From assembly GCF_023566315.1 (NCBI RefSeq), contig NZ_JAKNSU010000002.1: a DNA stretch of 64,000 nucleotides. One strand, given 5' to 3'. Origin of the DNA: Edwardiiplasma whartonense. Its GTDB lineage: Bacteria > Bacillota_I > Bacilli_A > Mycoplasmatales > Mycoplasmataceae. Each line of letters starts with the position of its first letter. Position 1 is the stretch's first letter. The translations under genes were made by a program, and so were the position numbers. Under the pieces are notes generated by a model. The model had not been told where the DNA came from. It saw nothing but the letters and a program-made list of their open reading frames with translations, and ran no database searches. Shown here one piece after another: positions 10,985-19,975 of this stretch.

Positions 10985-11880
10985 GAACTTTCCTCTTTCT
11001 GTACTTCTTCTGCAATTTTGATATAGTCTTCATAAAAAAACAACGGAATATCCTGGGTTTCAACCTTTTTTTTAATCATACATCCCTTTTCACTTAAATG
11101 TAAACAATCATTAAACTTACACTCGCCTTGATATTTTTCAAAAATCCGAAAAGCAGAACGTAATTCTGCTAAACTAATTCCTTTTAAATCAAATGCAGAA
11201 AATCCTGGAGAATCGGCTAAAAAAATTACTTGATTAATAACATAAATTCGAATTTTGGTGGTTGTGTGTTTTCCACGATTTAAAGCTTTAGAAATAGAAT
11301 TCGTTCTTTGTTGGTTCTCAAAACTTAAGAAATTATTCAATGTACTTGTTTTCCCTGCTCCTGTTTGTCCAACAAAAACTGAAAGTTTGTTTTCCATTAT
11401 CTTTTCAATTTCACCCAAAACCTTTTTGTCTGGAGAATTATTATTTAAAAGAAAAGTGGTATAACCCATTTCTTGATAAGCTTTAACTTTTGTAAAAATT
11501 AAGTCATCATTTGTTAACAAATCTTTTTTAGTAAAAACTAATAAAGGTTCAATTTGGTATACTTCTAAAAAAGCAAGATACTTATCTAATAAAAAAGTAT
11601 TGAGCGAAGGTTCTTTTAAAGCGTTCACGAGTAAAACATTGTCAATATTAGCGATTTTAGGACGAAATAAAGTATTTTTTCGAGGAAAAATTTTGGTAAT
11701 ATAACCACTTTGATCATTTAAGTGTTCAAACATTACCAAATCCCCAACATAAAAAGTTTTGGTCAGCTTTTTTAAATTCCCTTTGGCATAACACGAAATG
11801 ATTTCTTGACGATCAAAAGCAAAAACCTCACTTTGATCACTATCAATATCTAAAATCATTCCTTTTTCTTTTTTTATCAT
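10969..11880 (-). CDS. rsgA: Ribosome small subunit-dependent GTPase RsgA
   Basis: Circularly permuted GTPase acting in late 30S subunit assembly. The 303-aa protein has an N-terminal OB fold (residues 1-70), G4 FTKKDLL near residue 117, G1 GQTGAGKTSTLNN near residue 173 and G3 DSPGFSAF near residue 223. A C-terminal zinc motif reads CKFNDCLHLSEKGC, matching CxxxxCxHxxExxC. It starts eight bases from the prkC stop and overlaps rpe, within the stp-prkC-rsgA-rpe-thiN string known from Bacillus. Confidence 0.96.
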   Translation of the reverse strand: MIKKEKGMILDIDSDQSEVFAFDRQEIISCYAKGNLKKLTKTFYVGDLVMFEHLNDQSGYITKIFPRKNTLFRPKIANIDNVLLVNALKEPSLNTFLLDKYLAFLEVYQIEPLLVFTKKDLLTNDDLIFTKVKAYQEMGYTTFLLNNNSPDKKVLGEIEKIMENKLSVFVGQTGAGKTSTLNNFLSFENQQRTNSISKALNRGKHTTTKIRIYVINQVIFLADSPGFSAFDLKGISLAELRSAFRIFEKYQGECKFNDCLHLSEKGCMIKKKVETQDIPLFFYEDYIKIAEEVQKEESSWQKL

Positions 11881-11889
11881 TTTGCTTTC

Positions 11890-12960
11890 CTAAACTAAGT
11901 TAATTACTAATGCAAAACCAAAAACAATTACCAACAAGATTAAAATCATCATCACTAATCATTTTCAGTTAAAGATTTTTAAAAACCGATTAAACTTGCT
12001 AACATAAGTTACTAATGGTTTTTCAATATTTTTAGGACGAGTATTGTAATCTTCAAAAGGTTTAAAATTATTGTTATCAATTTGGTCAAAATCATCCATC
12101 AATTCATTTAAAGTTTGATAACGTTTATGATAATCTTTCGCCATCGCCCTTAAGATTACGTTTTCTAAAGCACGATTAATTTCAGGATTATAAACTGAAG
12201 GTTTAACTAAATCCATCCATAAGTTTAAATCACGCGTTGCAATTTCCTTCTTATGGGTTTGTTCAGGATAATCAATTACATCAAAATTTTCAAAAGGAAT
12301 CATTCCTGTTGAATAAGCATAAAGCATCACTCCAATTGCATAAATATCAATATAGTAGGGTTGGTTAATATTTTTATCATAATTGTTTTCTAAAAAGAGT
12401 TCAGGAGCCATGTACTTTGGTGTTCCGCTAGCTTCAATCAAAGTATTTTTTTCAGTTTGTAAAACTTGGCTAATCCCAAAATCAGCGATGAAAGGATCTC
12501 ACTTTGCATCCAATAAAATATTCTGCGGCTTAAGGTCTTTATGAATCATTTTGGTCACTTGATTATCGTGAATCCCCTTTAAACCCAGCAAAATTCGTTT
12601 GAAATAATATTCTAATTCGTTATTAGAAAAAAGCAAATAGGTGTTAGTAGAAGCGATATTTTGAATCGTTTTATTTGGATAAAATTCTAAAACCATATAA
12701 GGATAATTTTCATTTTCAAAAGTAAAGATTCCAAAGTCATCAATCGGAGTAACATAATGTTCAAAATTCAGCGAAGACAAAATTCCTGCTTCTTTTTTAA
12801 ATGCAACATCAACATTTTTAGCTGTTGTTAAAATTTTTAAAGCTTTAAAGGCATTATTGGTGAGGTCAAGAACTTTATAAACTAAACTAGTAGCCCCCTT
12901 GCCTTCTTTGCTAATGATTTTGTACCGACTATCAATTACTTGATTAATTTTTAATTCCAT
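11890..12960 (-). CDS. prkC: Serine/threonine protein kinase (PrkC-type) lacking PASTA domains
   Basis: Membrane-anchored Hanks-type kinase, partner of the phosphatase encoded just upstream. The 356-aa protein has the glycine-rich loop GKGATSLVYKV near residue 20, FKALKIL (ATP Lys), the catalytic loop MIHKDLKPQN and DFGIS. GTPKYMAPE is the activation segment end. One C-terminal transmembrane segment (MMILILLVIVFGFALVINLV) ends the protein, so no extracellular PASTA repeats exist, unlike Bacillus PrkC of about 650 aa. That fits a cell without peptidoglycan. I chose ATG at 12960; a GTG at 12972 is an alternative. It overlaps stp by 17 bp. Confidence 0.93.
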
Positions 12961-13729
12961 TTTGTTCACCACTAACTTCTAAAATAATTAAAGATAAATT
13001 ATCAGCCGAAGCTCCAGTCAAGGCCAAATTAATTAAATTTTTTCCCTTCTGTGCTAAAGCATCATTACTCGCCAAAACGTTTTTAATTACTTCAGGATTG
13101 ATATAATCATGAACTCCATCACTAGTTAAAAGAAAAGAACCACGAATTTTTTTTAAGTGCTTAACATCAACTTGAATATTTTTTTCTGGCCCCAAAGCAC
13201 TGGTTAAAATTTTTCAATAGTGACGAGGATTAAACCGTTGATCATCTTCATAAAGATGGTTAATCTTTCTTCGTTCAGAAGCTCTTGTTTGATTATACAA
13301 ATTTTGATCAATTGTTAACTGTTTTAATTTGTCATGGTAGAACTGATAAATTCTTGAATCACCAACATTAACAGTAAAACCATTTTTTCCATCAACAATT
13401 AAAAGTGCTGATAAAGTGGTCCCCATCGCCAATTTTTGTTGATCATCGTTGGCGATTATCTCCATTTTTACCCGAATTTTTAGTACCACAACTTCTAATC
13501 ATTGTCTGATTTCGTATCTTTTAAAATTAGCAAAGTTTGTCGTTTTAAATAAAGCTAAAAACTCATTTAAACCAATTTCTGCTGCCAAATCACCGTGAGG
13601 ATGACCTCCCATCCCATCACAAACAATCGCTAAAAACTGACCATACTTATTGAATGCATAATCAACTCGATCCTGATTTTGCGTTCTAAAATCACCTTTT
13701 TCAGAAATTTTGCTTACTTCGAATTTCAC
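12944..13729 (-). CDS. stp: PP2C-family protein phosphatase
   Basis: Mn-dependent Ser/Thr phosphatase that reverses PrkC phosphorylation. The 261-aa protein carries the PP2C motifs RTQNQDRV, AIVCDGMGGHPHGD, MGTTLSALLI, VNVGDSRIY, LTSDGVHDYI and ASADNLSLI (usual DNit) in order, with the metal-binding Asp residues preserved. The best start is GTG at 13729, placed after GAGGTAAC. An upstream open frame up to 13954 lies inside the reverse complement of another gene and is not needed. It is cotranscribed with prkC. Confidence 0.92.
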
Positions 13730-13757
13730 AGTTACCTCGTATAGTTTTATTTTACCA

Positions 13758-15311
13758 TTATCTTTTCTTTTTCTTTTTAATTCGTCACCAGATAAACAAC
13801 AGCAACAAACAGACAAAAACTCCCAATAACAACAACCACAATAATTCAAGATTTTTAGAAGCAGAGTTTTTATAATTTGTAGATTCAGAATCAGGATTAA
13901 GTTGATCATTGTGATTATTCCTATCATCAGGAACCAAAGAAGGCGGTTCGACAAGTGGTGGAGGTGATGAAGTTTCTTCTTTATGTAGAAGAATCTCTAT
14001 TTTATTGCTAACTTGAGCATTGTTTCCTTCTAAAAATAGTTTGTTATTGATAACCTTACTAATAACATCTGAGGGTAATAGGTAATTTTTCACCAATAAA
14101 GTGTTGATAATTGTTTCTAATTGCGTTGGAGTCTGATAAGTAATTACTTCTGGTCAACCAATTGTTTTCAAATCAATCTTCTTAAAAATATTGACCTTGA
14201 CCAAAGGTTGACCAAGAATTTGTTGATAATTACTACTTCCCATAGCCTCTTTAAAAGAAATTGGCAAGCAAAGAGTTGTGTGATTATTTGCATGGTTGAA
14301 CACAGGTAATGGTTGAGTACGTAAATTTTCATACCAGAGTTGAATCGGAGAATTTGCTTTAAAATGACTTTTAATAAAATTATCAATCTTGAAGTAGAGA
14401 TCAAGATTATCAATCGGAAGTTGTTGTTTGGTGGGGTCAAACTCTAAATTAATTTCGATTTGTTGAGCATGGGTAAAGTCAAGAATTTTGATAAGGTGAA
14501 ACAAAGACATTGCAATAATTTTAGTGGTAAGGGTTGCATAAACTTCGTTATTATAAGGAACATTTACTTGCAAATCTTCAAAATATTGAGAGTTATAGCA
14601 CCCACTGATTCAAAACCGAGGCATCACTCCTGGTCCTTGCAAATCACTCTCGGTGTAACGTTTTTGTTCATGAACAGAAAGAAATGGTTCAAAGTGAATT
14701 TGAGCTTGATAAAGTTGGTTTAAAATCACTTGAGCTGAGTTGGGGAAATCTTGATAAGGTACACTGGTAAGAATGCCAGTTTGATAACTATAACGTGGTG
14801 TAAATTCTCCAACAAATTTATAGCTTTGATCATTAATTGTTAAACCAAAATTAACTTGAATTTTAAACTGGAAAAACTTTTTCTCATCATTTGCTTGTTG
14901 CTCTTCATCACTTAAATCAACCATTTTCTCTTCAAAACTTAAATGATCATAATTGATTAAGTGTTTAGTTAAGTCCCAAATTTCTTGCGAAGGTTTAAAA
15001 GCAGTGTCAATAACATTAATTCCCGATTCACCTCCTCCATAGCAGTTGGTTTCATGAGCTTGAAGTGGTTTAGTGTACTTAAAAGTCGTTGTTGCTAATA
15101 AACCGTGATGAATAAAAAGGTGTTGCTCGTTATTGGTATAAGTAGAACTAAATTCACCCTCGCTATTAAGTTTATAAGTATCTTCTTGATAACCAGGACG
15201 AATAAAGTCATCAAGATAAGGTAAAGAAAAATTGATGTCAGCAACTGGTGCGATACTAGAAAATAAAGGCGTGGAGAATAATCCTAAACTAAAGAATAAA
15301 CTTTTAAACAT
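13758..15311 (-). CDS. Predicted cell-surface protein with signal peptide and C-terminal membrane anchor
   Basis: A 517-aa protein of unknown family. It starts with a signal-peptide-like stretch (FFSLGLFSTPLFSSIAPVA). A long ectodomain rich in Asn, Tyr and Gln follows, then a Pro-rich linker (SSPPPLVEPPSLVPDD) and an Asn/Ser/Asp-rich spacer. One transmembrane helix (LELLWLLLLGVFVCLLLLFIWW) and a very basic tail RIKKKKKR complete a type I topology. A good GGGAGG site precedes the ATG. The gene interrupts an otherwise conserved housekeeping string between the HAD hydrolase and stp, so it is probably lineage-specific. An exposed, possibly host-contacting role is inferred from topology only. Confidence 0.75.
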
Positions 15312-15349
15312 AAAAAAACCTCCCGTTGAAGTATACGGAAGAAAAAGAC

Positions 15350-16132
15350 TTATTTTTTTAAAAAGTTTTCAATTTCAAAAAGATGGTCAATTTGATAAGT
15401 GGCCAAAGGTTGAATTGCCTTGTTATAGGGTTGGTTAATCACAAAAGAATTTTCAAAATATTCTATCATTCCCACATCATTATCATCATCACCAACCACA
15501 ATCACTTGGTTGTCAGAAACATTAAACTTTTTTTGTAATACTTGAATTGCATGACGTTTAGAAGAGTGAGGTGGATGAATTTCTAACACTTCACTATCAT
15601 TATTTTTAATAATTGTTAAATTGGGAGCAATTCTTTGGACATCAAGAGCAATCTGGTCAAGTTTTTCGCGTTTTTCTTGAATTTTAAAACAAACTAATTC
15701 AAATGATTTTAAATCAGTAAACGAATAATTAGTAACCTTCCGTTTCAACTGACCGTTTTCATAATATGAAGGATGGTCAGTAAATAAGTAAAACTCTTCA
15801 AAAGGAGTAGCATAAATTAAACTTTGCAATTCCTGGTTTTCCAAATAATCAATGATTACGTCACGATCTTGATGAGGCAAAACACATTGATAAAGAATCT
15901 TTCCGTGTTGATCACGAATTATCGCCCCTGCGTTAGTAATATAAAATGATGACTGAATCTTTAAAGTTTTCATTTCATAAAGCATTTGTTCATAAGGTCG
16001 ACCACTTGCAATCACAAAAACTTGGTTTTGGGCGATAAATTCTTGAACAAACCGCAAATCAGAAGGATCAACTTTCCCATCAGCGCCATTTCGAAGCGTA
16101 CCATCATAATCACTAAATAATCATCACTGCAT
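15350..16132 (-). CDS. HAD-superfamily Cof-type phosphatase
   Basis: A 260-aa HAD hydrolase of the Cof (IIB) group, which dephosphorylates sugar phosphates, nucleotides or flavin mononucleotide. Motif I is SDYDGTLRN near residue 7. Motif II lies at VIASGRPYEQM, and the late motif VVGDDDNDVGMIEYF with NQPYNKA matches the Cof C-terminal GDs.ND..M. The start ATG overlaps the rsmB stop as TAATG, so translation is coupled. Two consecutive TGA codons near the start encode Trp-Trp. The substrate cannot be assigned. Confidence 0.88.
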
Positions 16133-17427
16133 TATTTCTCTTCTTTCTTCATAAGTTTACAAATAAAAAAACCATCAGTCGCTTGTTCAAAACCAAATAA
16201 TTGTTGACTAAAAACCACTTTCATATCAGGATGAGCAGATAAAAACCGCTCAATCTGGGTTTGGTTTTCAACCTTATTTATCGTGCAAGTTGAATAAACC
16301 ATAACCCCACCTTTTTTTAAAACTTGATAAGCAACCTCTAAGAGTTCAGCTTGGGTTTGGACTAAGGTAGAAAAATCATCACCAGAATTATTAAAGTTTA
16401 ATTTAATTTCTGGTTTTCTTTTTAACACCCCAAAACCAGAGCAAGGAGCATCTAATAAAATAAAATCATAAGGTTCGTCATTAATTGCCAAAAGTGCATT
16501 TTGAGTTCTCAATTCAACATTATTACATCCTAATCGAACTAAATTCTGTTGAATTAAATCAATTCGTCAAGGGTTCAATTCATAAGCGATAATGACCCCA
16601 GTATTTTGCATCAAAGCGCTAAGATGACTAAGTTTACCCCCAGGAGCACTGCACATATCAAGCACCCGACTATTAACGCTAGGGTTTAAAACTTGTCCAA
16701 CCAATACTGAAGCTGCATCCTGAATTGTAATTTCACCAAGCCTATATAATTCAGAATGCACCAAAGGTTTAGTAGCAATCAAACAATCATCAACTCCCAA
16801 AACCCGAGTAAGACCAAACTGGTCTTGATACTGATTTAGAATTTGTTCAACGCTGGTTTTTAAAGTATTTACCCGAAAATTAATTAATGGTTTTTTCACC
16901 GAGTCAATCACAACTCCCATAGCATTCTCTTTCCCATAATCATTGCTTAATAAGGTGAAGAATTTTCACGGAAAGGCATGAGTTAAACAAAAGTTTTTGT
17001 CCTGATTCTTTTCCTTAACAAGATAAAGTTCACTTTCTTGAGGAACAAGAGTTTTTAAAACCTTATTAACTAGTCCGGCGAACTTTGGATCAATAGTTTT
17101 AACTAAATTAACACTTTCATTAACAACAGCGTAAGGCGGAATTGAAGTTAAATAACGGAGTTGATAAACTCCCATTCAAAGCAAAATTTGCACTGATACT
17201 GGTGTTTTTTTCTTATCGATTAATTTATTAACCACATACGAAAGATAAATCTTCCAAGTCACCACTCCGTGAACTAAGTTAAACACTAAATTCTTATCAA
17301 CTGGTTTTAATTGATTATTATTTGCAACTTCATTTAATAAAAGGTTTGAAAAAGCGTGATTTTCAATTACTCTAATTAAAATCTCTCAAGCTTGATGTCG
17401 AGGATTAGAACTTTTTGGCAATGTCAT
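16132..17427 (-). CDS. rsmB: 16S rRNA (cytosine-967-C5)-methyltransferase RsmB
   Basis: Uses S-adenosylmethionine to methylate C967 of 16S rRNA. The 431-aa product has an N-terminal NusB-like domain (PRHQAWEILIRVIEN, then WMGVYQLRYLTSIPPYAVVNE). The methyltransferase domain contains VLDMCSAPGGKLSHLS (SAM site), FILLDAPCSGFGVLKRKPE (catalytic-cycle Cys) and VYSTCTINKVENQ (catalytic Cys). Five TGA codons fall at expected Trp positions. The start at 17427 overlaps the 3' end of the gmk gene by 23 bp. Confidence 0.94.
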
Positions 17428-18301
17428 TTCTTACCCCAAAAAAGTCAATCTCCAAAATATTAGTGTTTACAAGCACTTGCACTTTTTTATGATCTTCTAA
17501 ATCAGTGAATAAACCGTGAGCAAGAATATAAGTATAAATTCGGTCGCTAATTACTTTTGATAATTGATCAATAAAGTTATCCTTAGTAAACAAAGTTTTA
17601 TAAATCGAAGCTAAGCGGGGGAGATTTTCTTGGATAATTTCAATAAATAAACCATAATCTTTTAAGATAATTTCTTCAACCTCACTTGATAATTTCTCAT
17701 AAGCTGAAACTGATTCATAATCAGTTAAACCTTCCTTAATCAAAATATCACGAACTTTAGCAATAGCATTTTCTACAGTATCATTTTGAACAACATACTG
17801 GTAATTATCTTTTAAAGGAATTTCAAATAAAGATTTTGCTAAACGTTGTTTAATAATTTCCTTACCTTCAGTTCCGCGAGTAATAATCCGTTGTTGAAGT
17901 TCATAAAAACTTGGAGGCATCAAAAAGATTGAAAGGACGTTCTTTTCTTTTTTAACCACTTGAGTTGCACCTTCAACTTCAATTTCTAAAACTACATTCT
18001 TCCCTTGTTTTGTTTGTTCCTCTACTAACTTTCGCGGAGTACCATAATAGTTCCCGATGAATTCAGCATACTCAACTAAATCTCCGTTCTGAACTGCTTG
18101 TTCAAATTCACTTTTCAAGACAAAATGATAGTTTTTTCCATCCACTTCTCCAGGACGAGAAGCACGAGTTGTCATTGAAACTGAATAAACTAAACGGAGT
18201 TTTTCATCTTCAAACAACCGCTCGTTAATTGTTCCTTTCCCCACTCCGCTTGGTCCAGAAATAACCACAATTTTTCCAGTTTTGTCTGTTAATTTTGTCA
18301 T
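17405..18301 (-). CDS. gmk: Guanylate kinase with an unusual C-terminal extension
   Basis: Phosphorylates GMP to GDP. Residues 1-200 form a complete enzyme: ISGPSGVGKGTINERL (P-loop), MTTRASRPGEVDGKNYHFV (GMP-binding), EYAEFIGNYYGTP, VVLEIEVEGA and IFLMPPSFYELQQRI. Family members are about 200-210 aa. This one continues for another roughly 95 residues (from about SSEVEEIILKDYGL to DIAKKF), helical in appearance and not recognised. The frame is open through the junction, so this is a true fusion or extension rather than a frameshift. It follows rsmD with two bases between and overlaps rsmB. Confidence 0.93.
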   Translation of the reverse strand: MTKLTDKTGKIVVISGPSGVGKGTINERLFEDEKLRLVYSVSMTTRASRPGEVDGKNYHFVLKSEFEQAVQNGDLVEYAEFIGNYYGTPRKLVEEQTKQGKNVVLEIEVEGATQVVKKEKNVLSIFLMPPSFYELQQRIITRGTEGKEIIKQRLAKSLFEIPLKDNYQYVVQNDTVENAIAKVRDILIKEGLTDYESVSAYEKLSSEVEEIILKDYGLFIEIIQENLPRLASIYKTLFTKDNFIDQLSKVISDRIYTYILAHGLFTDLEDHKKVQVLVNTNILEIDFFGVRNDIAKKF

Positions 18302-18303
18302 TC

Positions 18304-18873
18304 TTAATTCTCCTCTAATCTAAAAATATAAAGATACTTATCAACCTTGCTTTTGACCACTTTGCTTTTCAAAAGTTTTAACCAACCGTTGATGATTTCT
18401 TCCAAAGGAATTGGGGATTCCACCACAACTACACCCCAATTGTTTAAGAGATTAATTGAGGCTAACTTTTGAAAAAACTGCTCGTAATATTCAGTGTGAG
18501 GAAAAGGGGGATCTAAATAAATCAAATCAACCTTAACTTGATTGTGAACCAATTGGTTCAATAAAACCAAATAATCACTTTGACTCAAAACAAAGTCATC
18601 AGGATCAAGGCCATGAAAATTTTCTTTAATAATTTCTAATGCTTCAGGGTTTAAATCATTGACATAGGCCTTCTTTATTCCTCGTGATAAACCCTCCAAA
18701 CTTAAAGCTCCACTACCAGCAAACAAATCCAGAGAAATTTTGTTTGTAAAAATAAAGTAGTTATTCAAAATATTGAATAAATCTTCTTTCACTCTTGCAG
18801 TGGTAGGACGAGTAGAAAGTGAAGGTAAAGTTTTTAATTTTCGGTGTTTATATTTACCAGCAATTACGTTCAT
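18304..18873 (-). CDS. rsmD: 16S rRNA (guanine-966-N2)-methyltransferase RsmD
   Basis: Methylates G966 of 16S rRNA. The 189-aa protein starts MNVIAGKYKHRKLKTLPSLS, with the family landmark RPTTARVKEDLFNIL. It has the SAM-binding LDLFAGSGALSLEGLSRG and the catalytic LIYLDPPFPHTEY (D/NPPF/Y). First gene of the rsmD-gmk-rsmB-HAD run. A minus-strand TATAAT with TGT before it (extended -10) at 18907-18912 is the likely promoter. Confidence 0.95.
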   Translation of the reverse strand: MNVIAGKYKHRKLKTLPSLSTRPTTARVKEDLFNILNNYFIFTNKISLDLFAGSGALSLEGLSRGIKKAYVNDLNPEALEIIKENFHGLDPDDFVLSQSDYLVLLNQLVHNQVKVDLIYLDPPFPHTEYYEQFFQKLASINLLNNWGVVVVESPIPLEEIINGWLKLLKSKVVKSKVDKYLYIFRLEEN

Positions 18874-18906
18874 TAAACCTCACCTTGATGCTTTCTTATT
18901 TTAATA

Positions 18907-18912
18907 ATTATA
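18907..18912 (-). promoter_or_regulatory. Extended -10 element upstream of rsmD
   Basis: Minus strand reads TGTTATAAT about 34 bp before the rsmD ATG. The matching -35 is poor, as is common with an extended -10. Confidence 0.5.
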
Positions 18913-18964
18913 ACAATAAGCTCTTTGGGGTTGTATAAACTTTTTTCACAAAAACAACCATTAG

Positions 18965-18993
18965 TTTAATTAAAAGCAAGGGTTTGCTAAAAT
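18965..18993 (+). promoter_or_regulatory. Promoter of def
   Basis: TTTAAT, 17-bp spacer, TAAAAT with TGC before it (extended -10), ending 25 bp before the def ATG. Confidence 0.55.
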
Positions 18994-19018
18994 ATGAAAA
19001 GAAGCGGAGATAGAAACT

Positions 19019-19636
19019 ATGAAAATCGATTTGACCAAGGATTTACTCCAAGAGCAGATCCCAACCAATGATTGGTTAATTAAAGACAACGAGTCTACAA
19101 TTATTAGAAGAATAAGTGATAATGTTCTGGATGTTGAGCACCTTAATGCTGATGAAGAACAAACAATGCAGCGATTAATTGATTTTGTCCGTTATTCTCA
19201 AGATCCTGACTTAAACCCTGAAGATAAACCAGACCATCTTCGTCCAGCAGTTGGCTTAGCTGCTCCTCAAATTGGAATTAATAAAAACCTCTTTTTTATT
19301 CGGATTGAATGAGACAAGGATGATTTAACCAAGGTTGAAGAAATTGCAGCAATTAATCCTAAAATTCTTTCACGCTCTTCACAAATTGTTGCTCTTGAGG
19401 ATGGCGAGGGGTGTCTTAGTGTTGATATTGATCACGAAGGATTGGTTCCTCGTAGTTATAAAGTTATTGTTAGTTATTATGATTACTTATCAAAAAAACT
19501 TGTTAATAGAACTTTAAGAGGTTATCAAGCTGTCGTCTTCCAACACGAATATGATCACAATATCGGGAAGTTATATTATGATCATATCAACCAAGAAAAC
19601 CCTTACTTTAAAAAAGATGATTGGTTATTTATTTAA
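19019..19636 (+). CDS. def: Peptide deformylase
   Basis: Removes the formyl group from nascent N-terminal Met. The 205-aa protein has all three metal-site motifs: motif I AVGLAAPQIGI near residue 77, motif II EDGEGCLSVD near residue 125 (Cys ligand) and motif III VVFQHEYDHNIGKLYYD near residue 175 (HExDH). The long spacing between motifs indicates a type 2 (Gram-positive-like) enzyme. ATG follows GCGGAGATAG. A clear terminator follows the stop, so it is monocistronic. Confidence 0.96.
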
Positions 19637-19670
19637 AGGATAACCAATCACTGGTTTAATAGATATGACT

Positions 19671-19698
19671 AAAGAACAACAAAAGTTGTTCTTTTTTT
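19671..19698 (+). terminator. Terminator after def
   Basis: Hairpin AAAGAACAAC/GTTGTTCTTT with an AAAA loop, followed by a T run. Confidence 0.88.
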
Positions 19699-19730
19699 AG
19701 ATAAAAATAAACCATCATTTCAACAATTAA

Positions 19731-19759
19731 TTACCTTTGATAATTACGCTTGTTATAAT
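19731..19759 (+). promoter_or_regulatory. Promoter of the RNase J gene
   Basis: TTACCT, 17-bp spacer, TGTTATAAT (consensus -10 with extended TG). Confidence 0.65.
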
Positions 19760-19765
19760 CTGGTT

Positions 19766-19975
19766 TTTAGATATCAATTGAAATTTACCGTTTTTTTATC
19801 GAGATAGACGCCAGACAGAAATTAGGGTAGAATAAAAATAATATCAGTCTTTTTTAAAACCTATTATTTAGCTTAACCAATAAGAGCTCGGGTTAAACTA
19901 AACAAATTTTAATATTAACATTATTGATGGGTGAAAAAGACCAGTTTTTAAATTTTTAAAAGGAGAAAGAAATCA
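19766..19975 (+). promoter_or_regulatory. Long 5' untranslated leader of the RNase J gene
   Basis: About 210 nt lie between the predicted promoter and the start codon. No ORF with a ribosome binding site, no known riboswitch motif and no strong hairpin with T run are obvious. The ribosome binding site AAGGAGAAAG is at the 3' end. Autoregulation of an mRNA-decay nuclease through its own leader is conceivable but not shown. Confidence 0.4.

Noticed and set aside
13499..13954. Long open frame upstream of the phosphatase gene that would give it an extra 75-residue N-terminus
   Set aside because: It overlaps the 3' end of the surface protein gene, and a GTG start with GAGGTAAC at 13729 gives the normal PP2C N-terminus.
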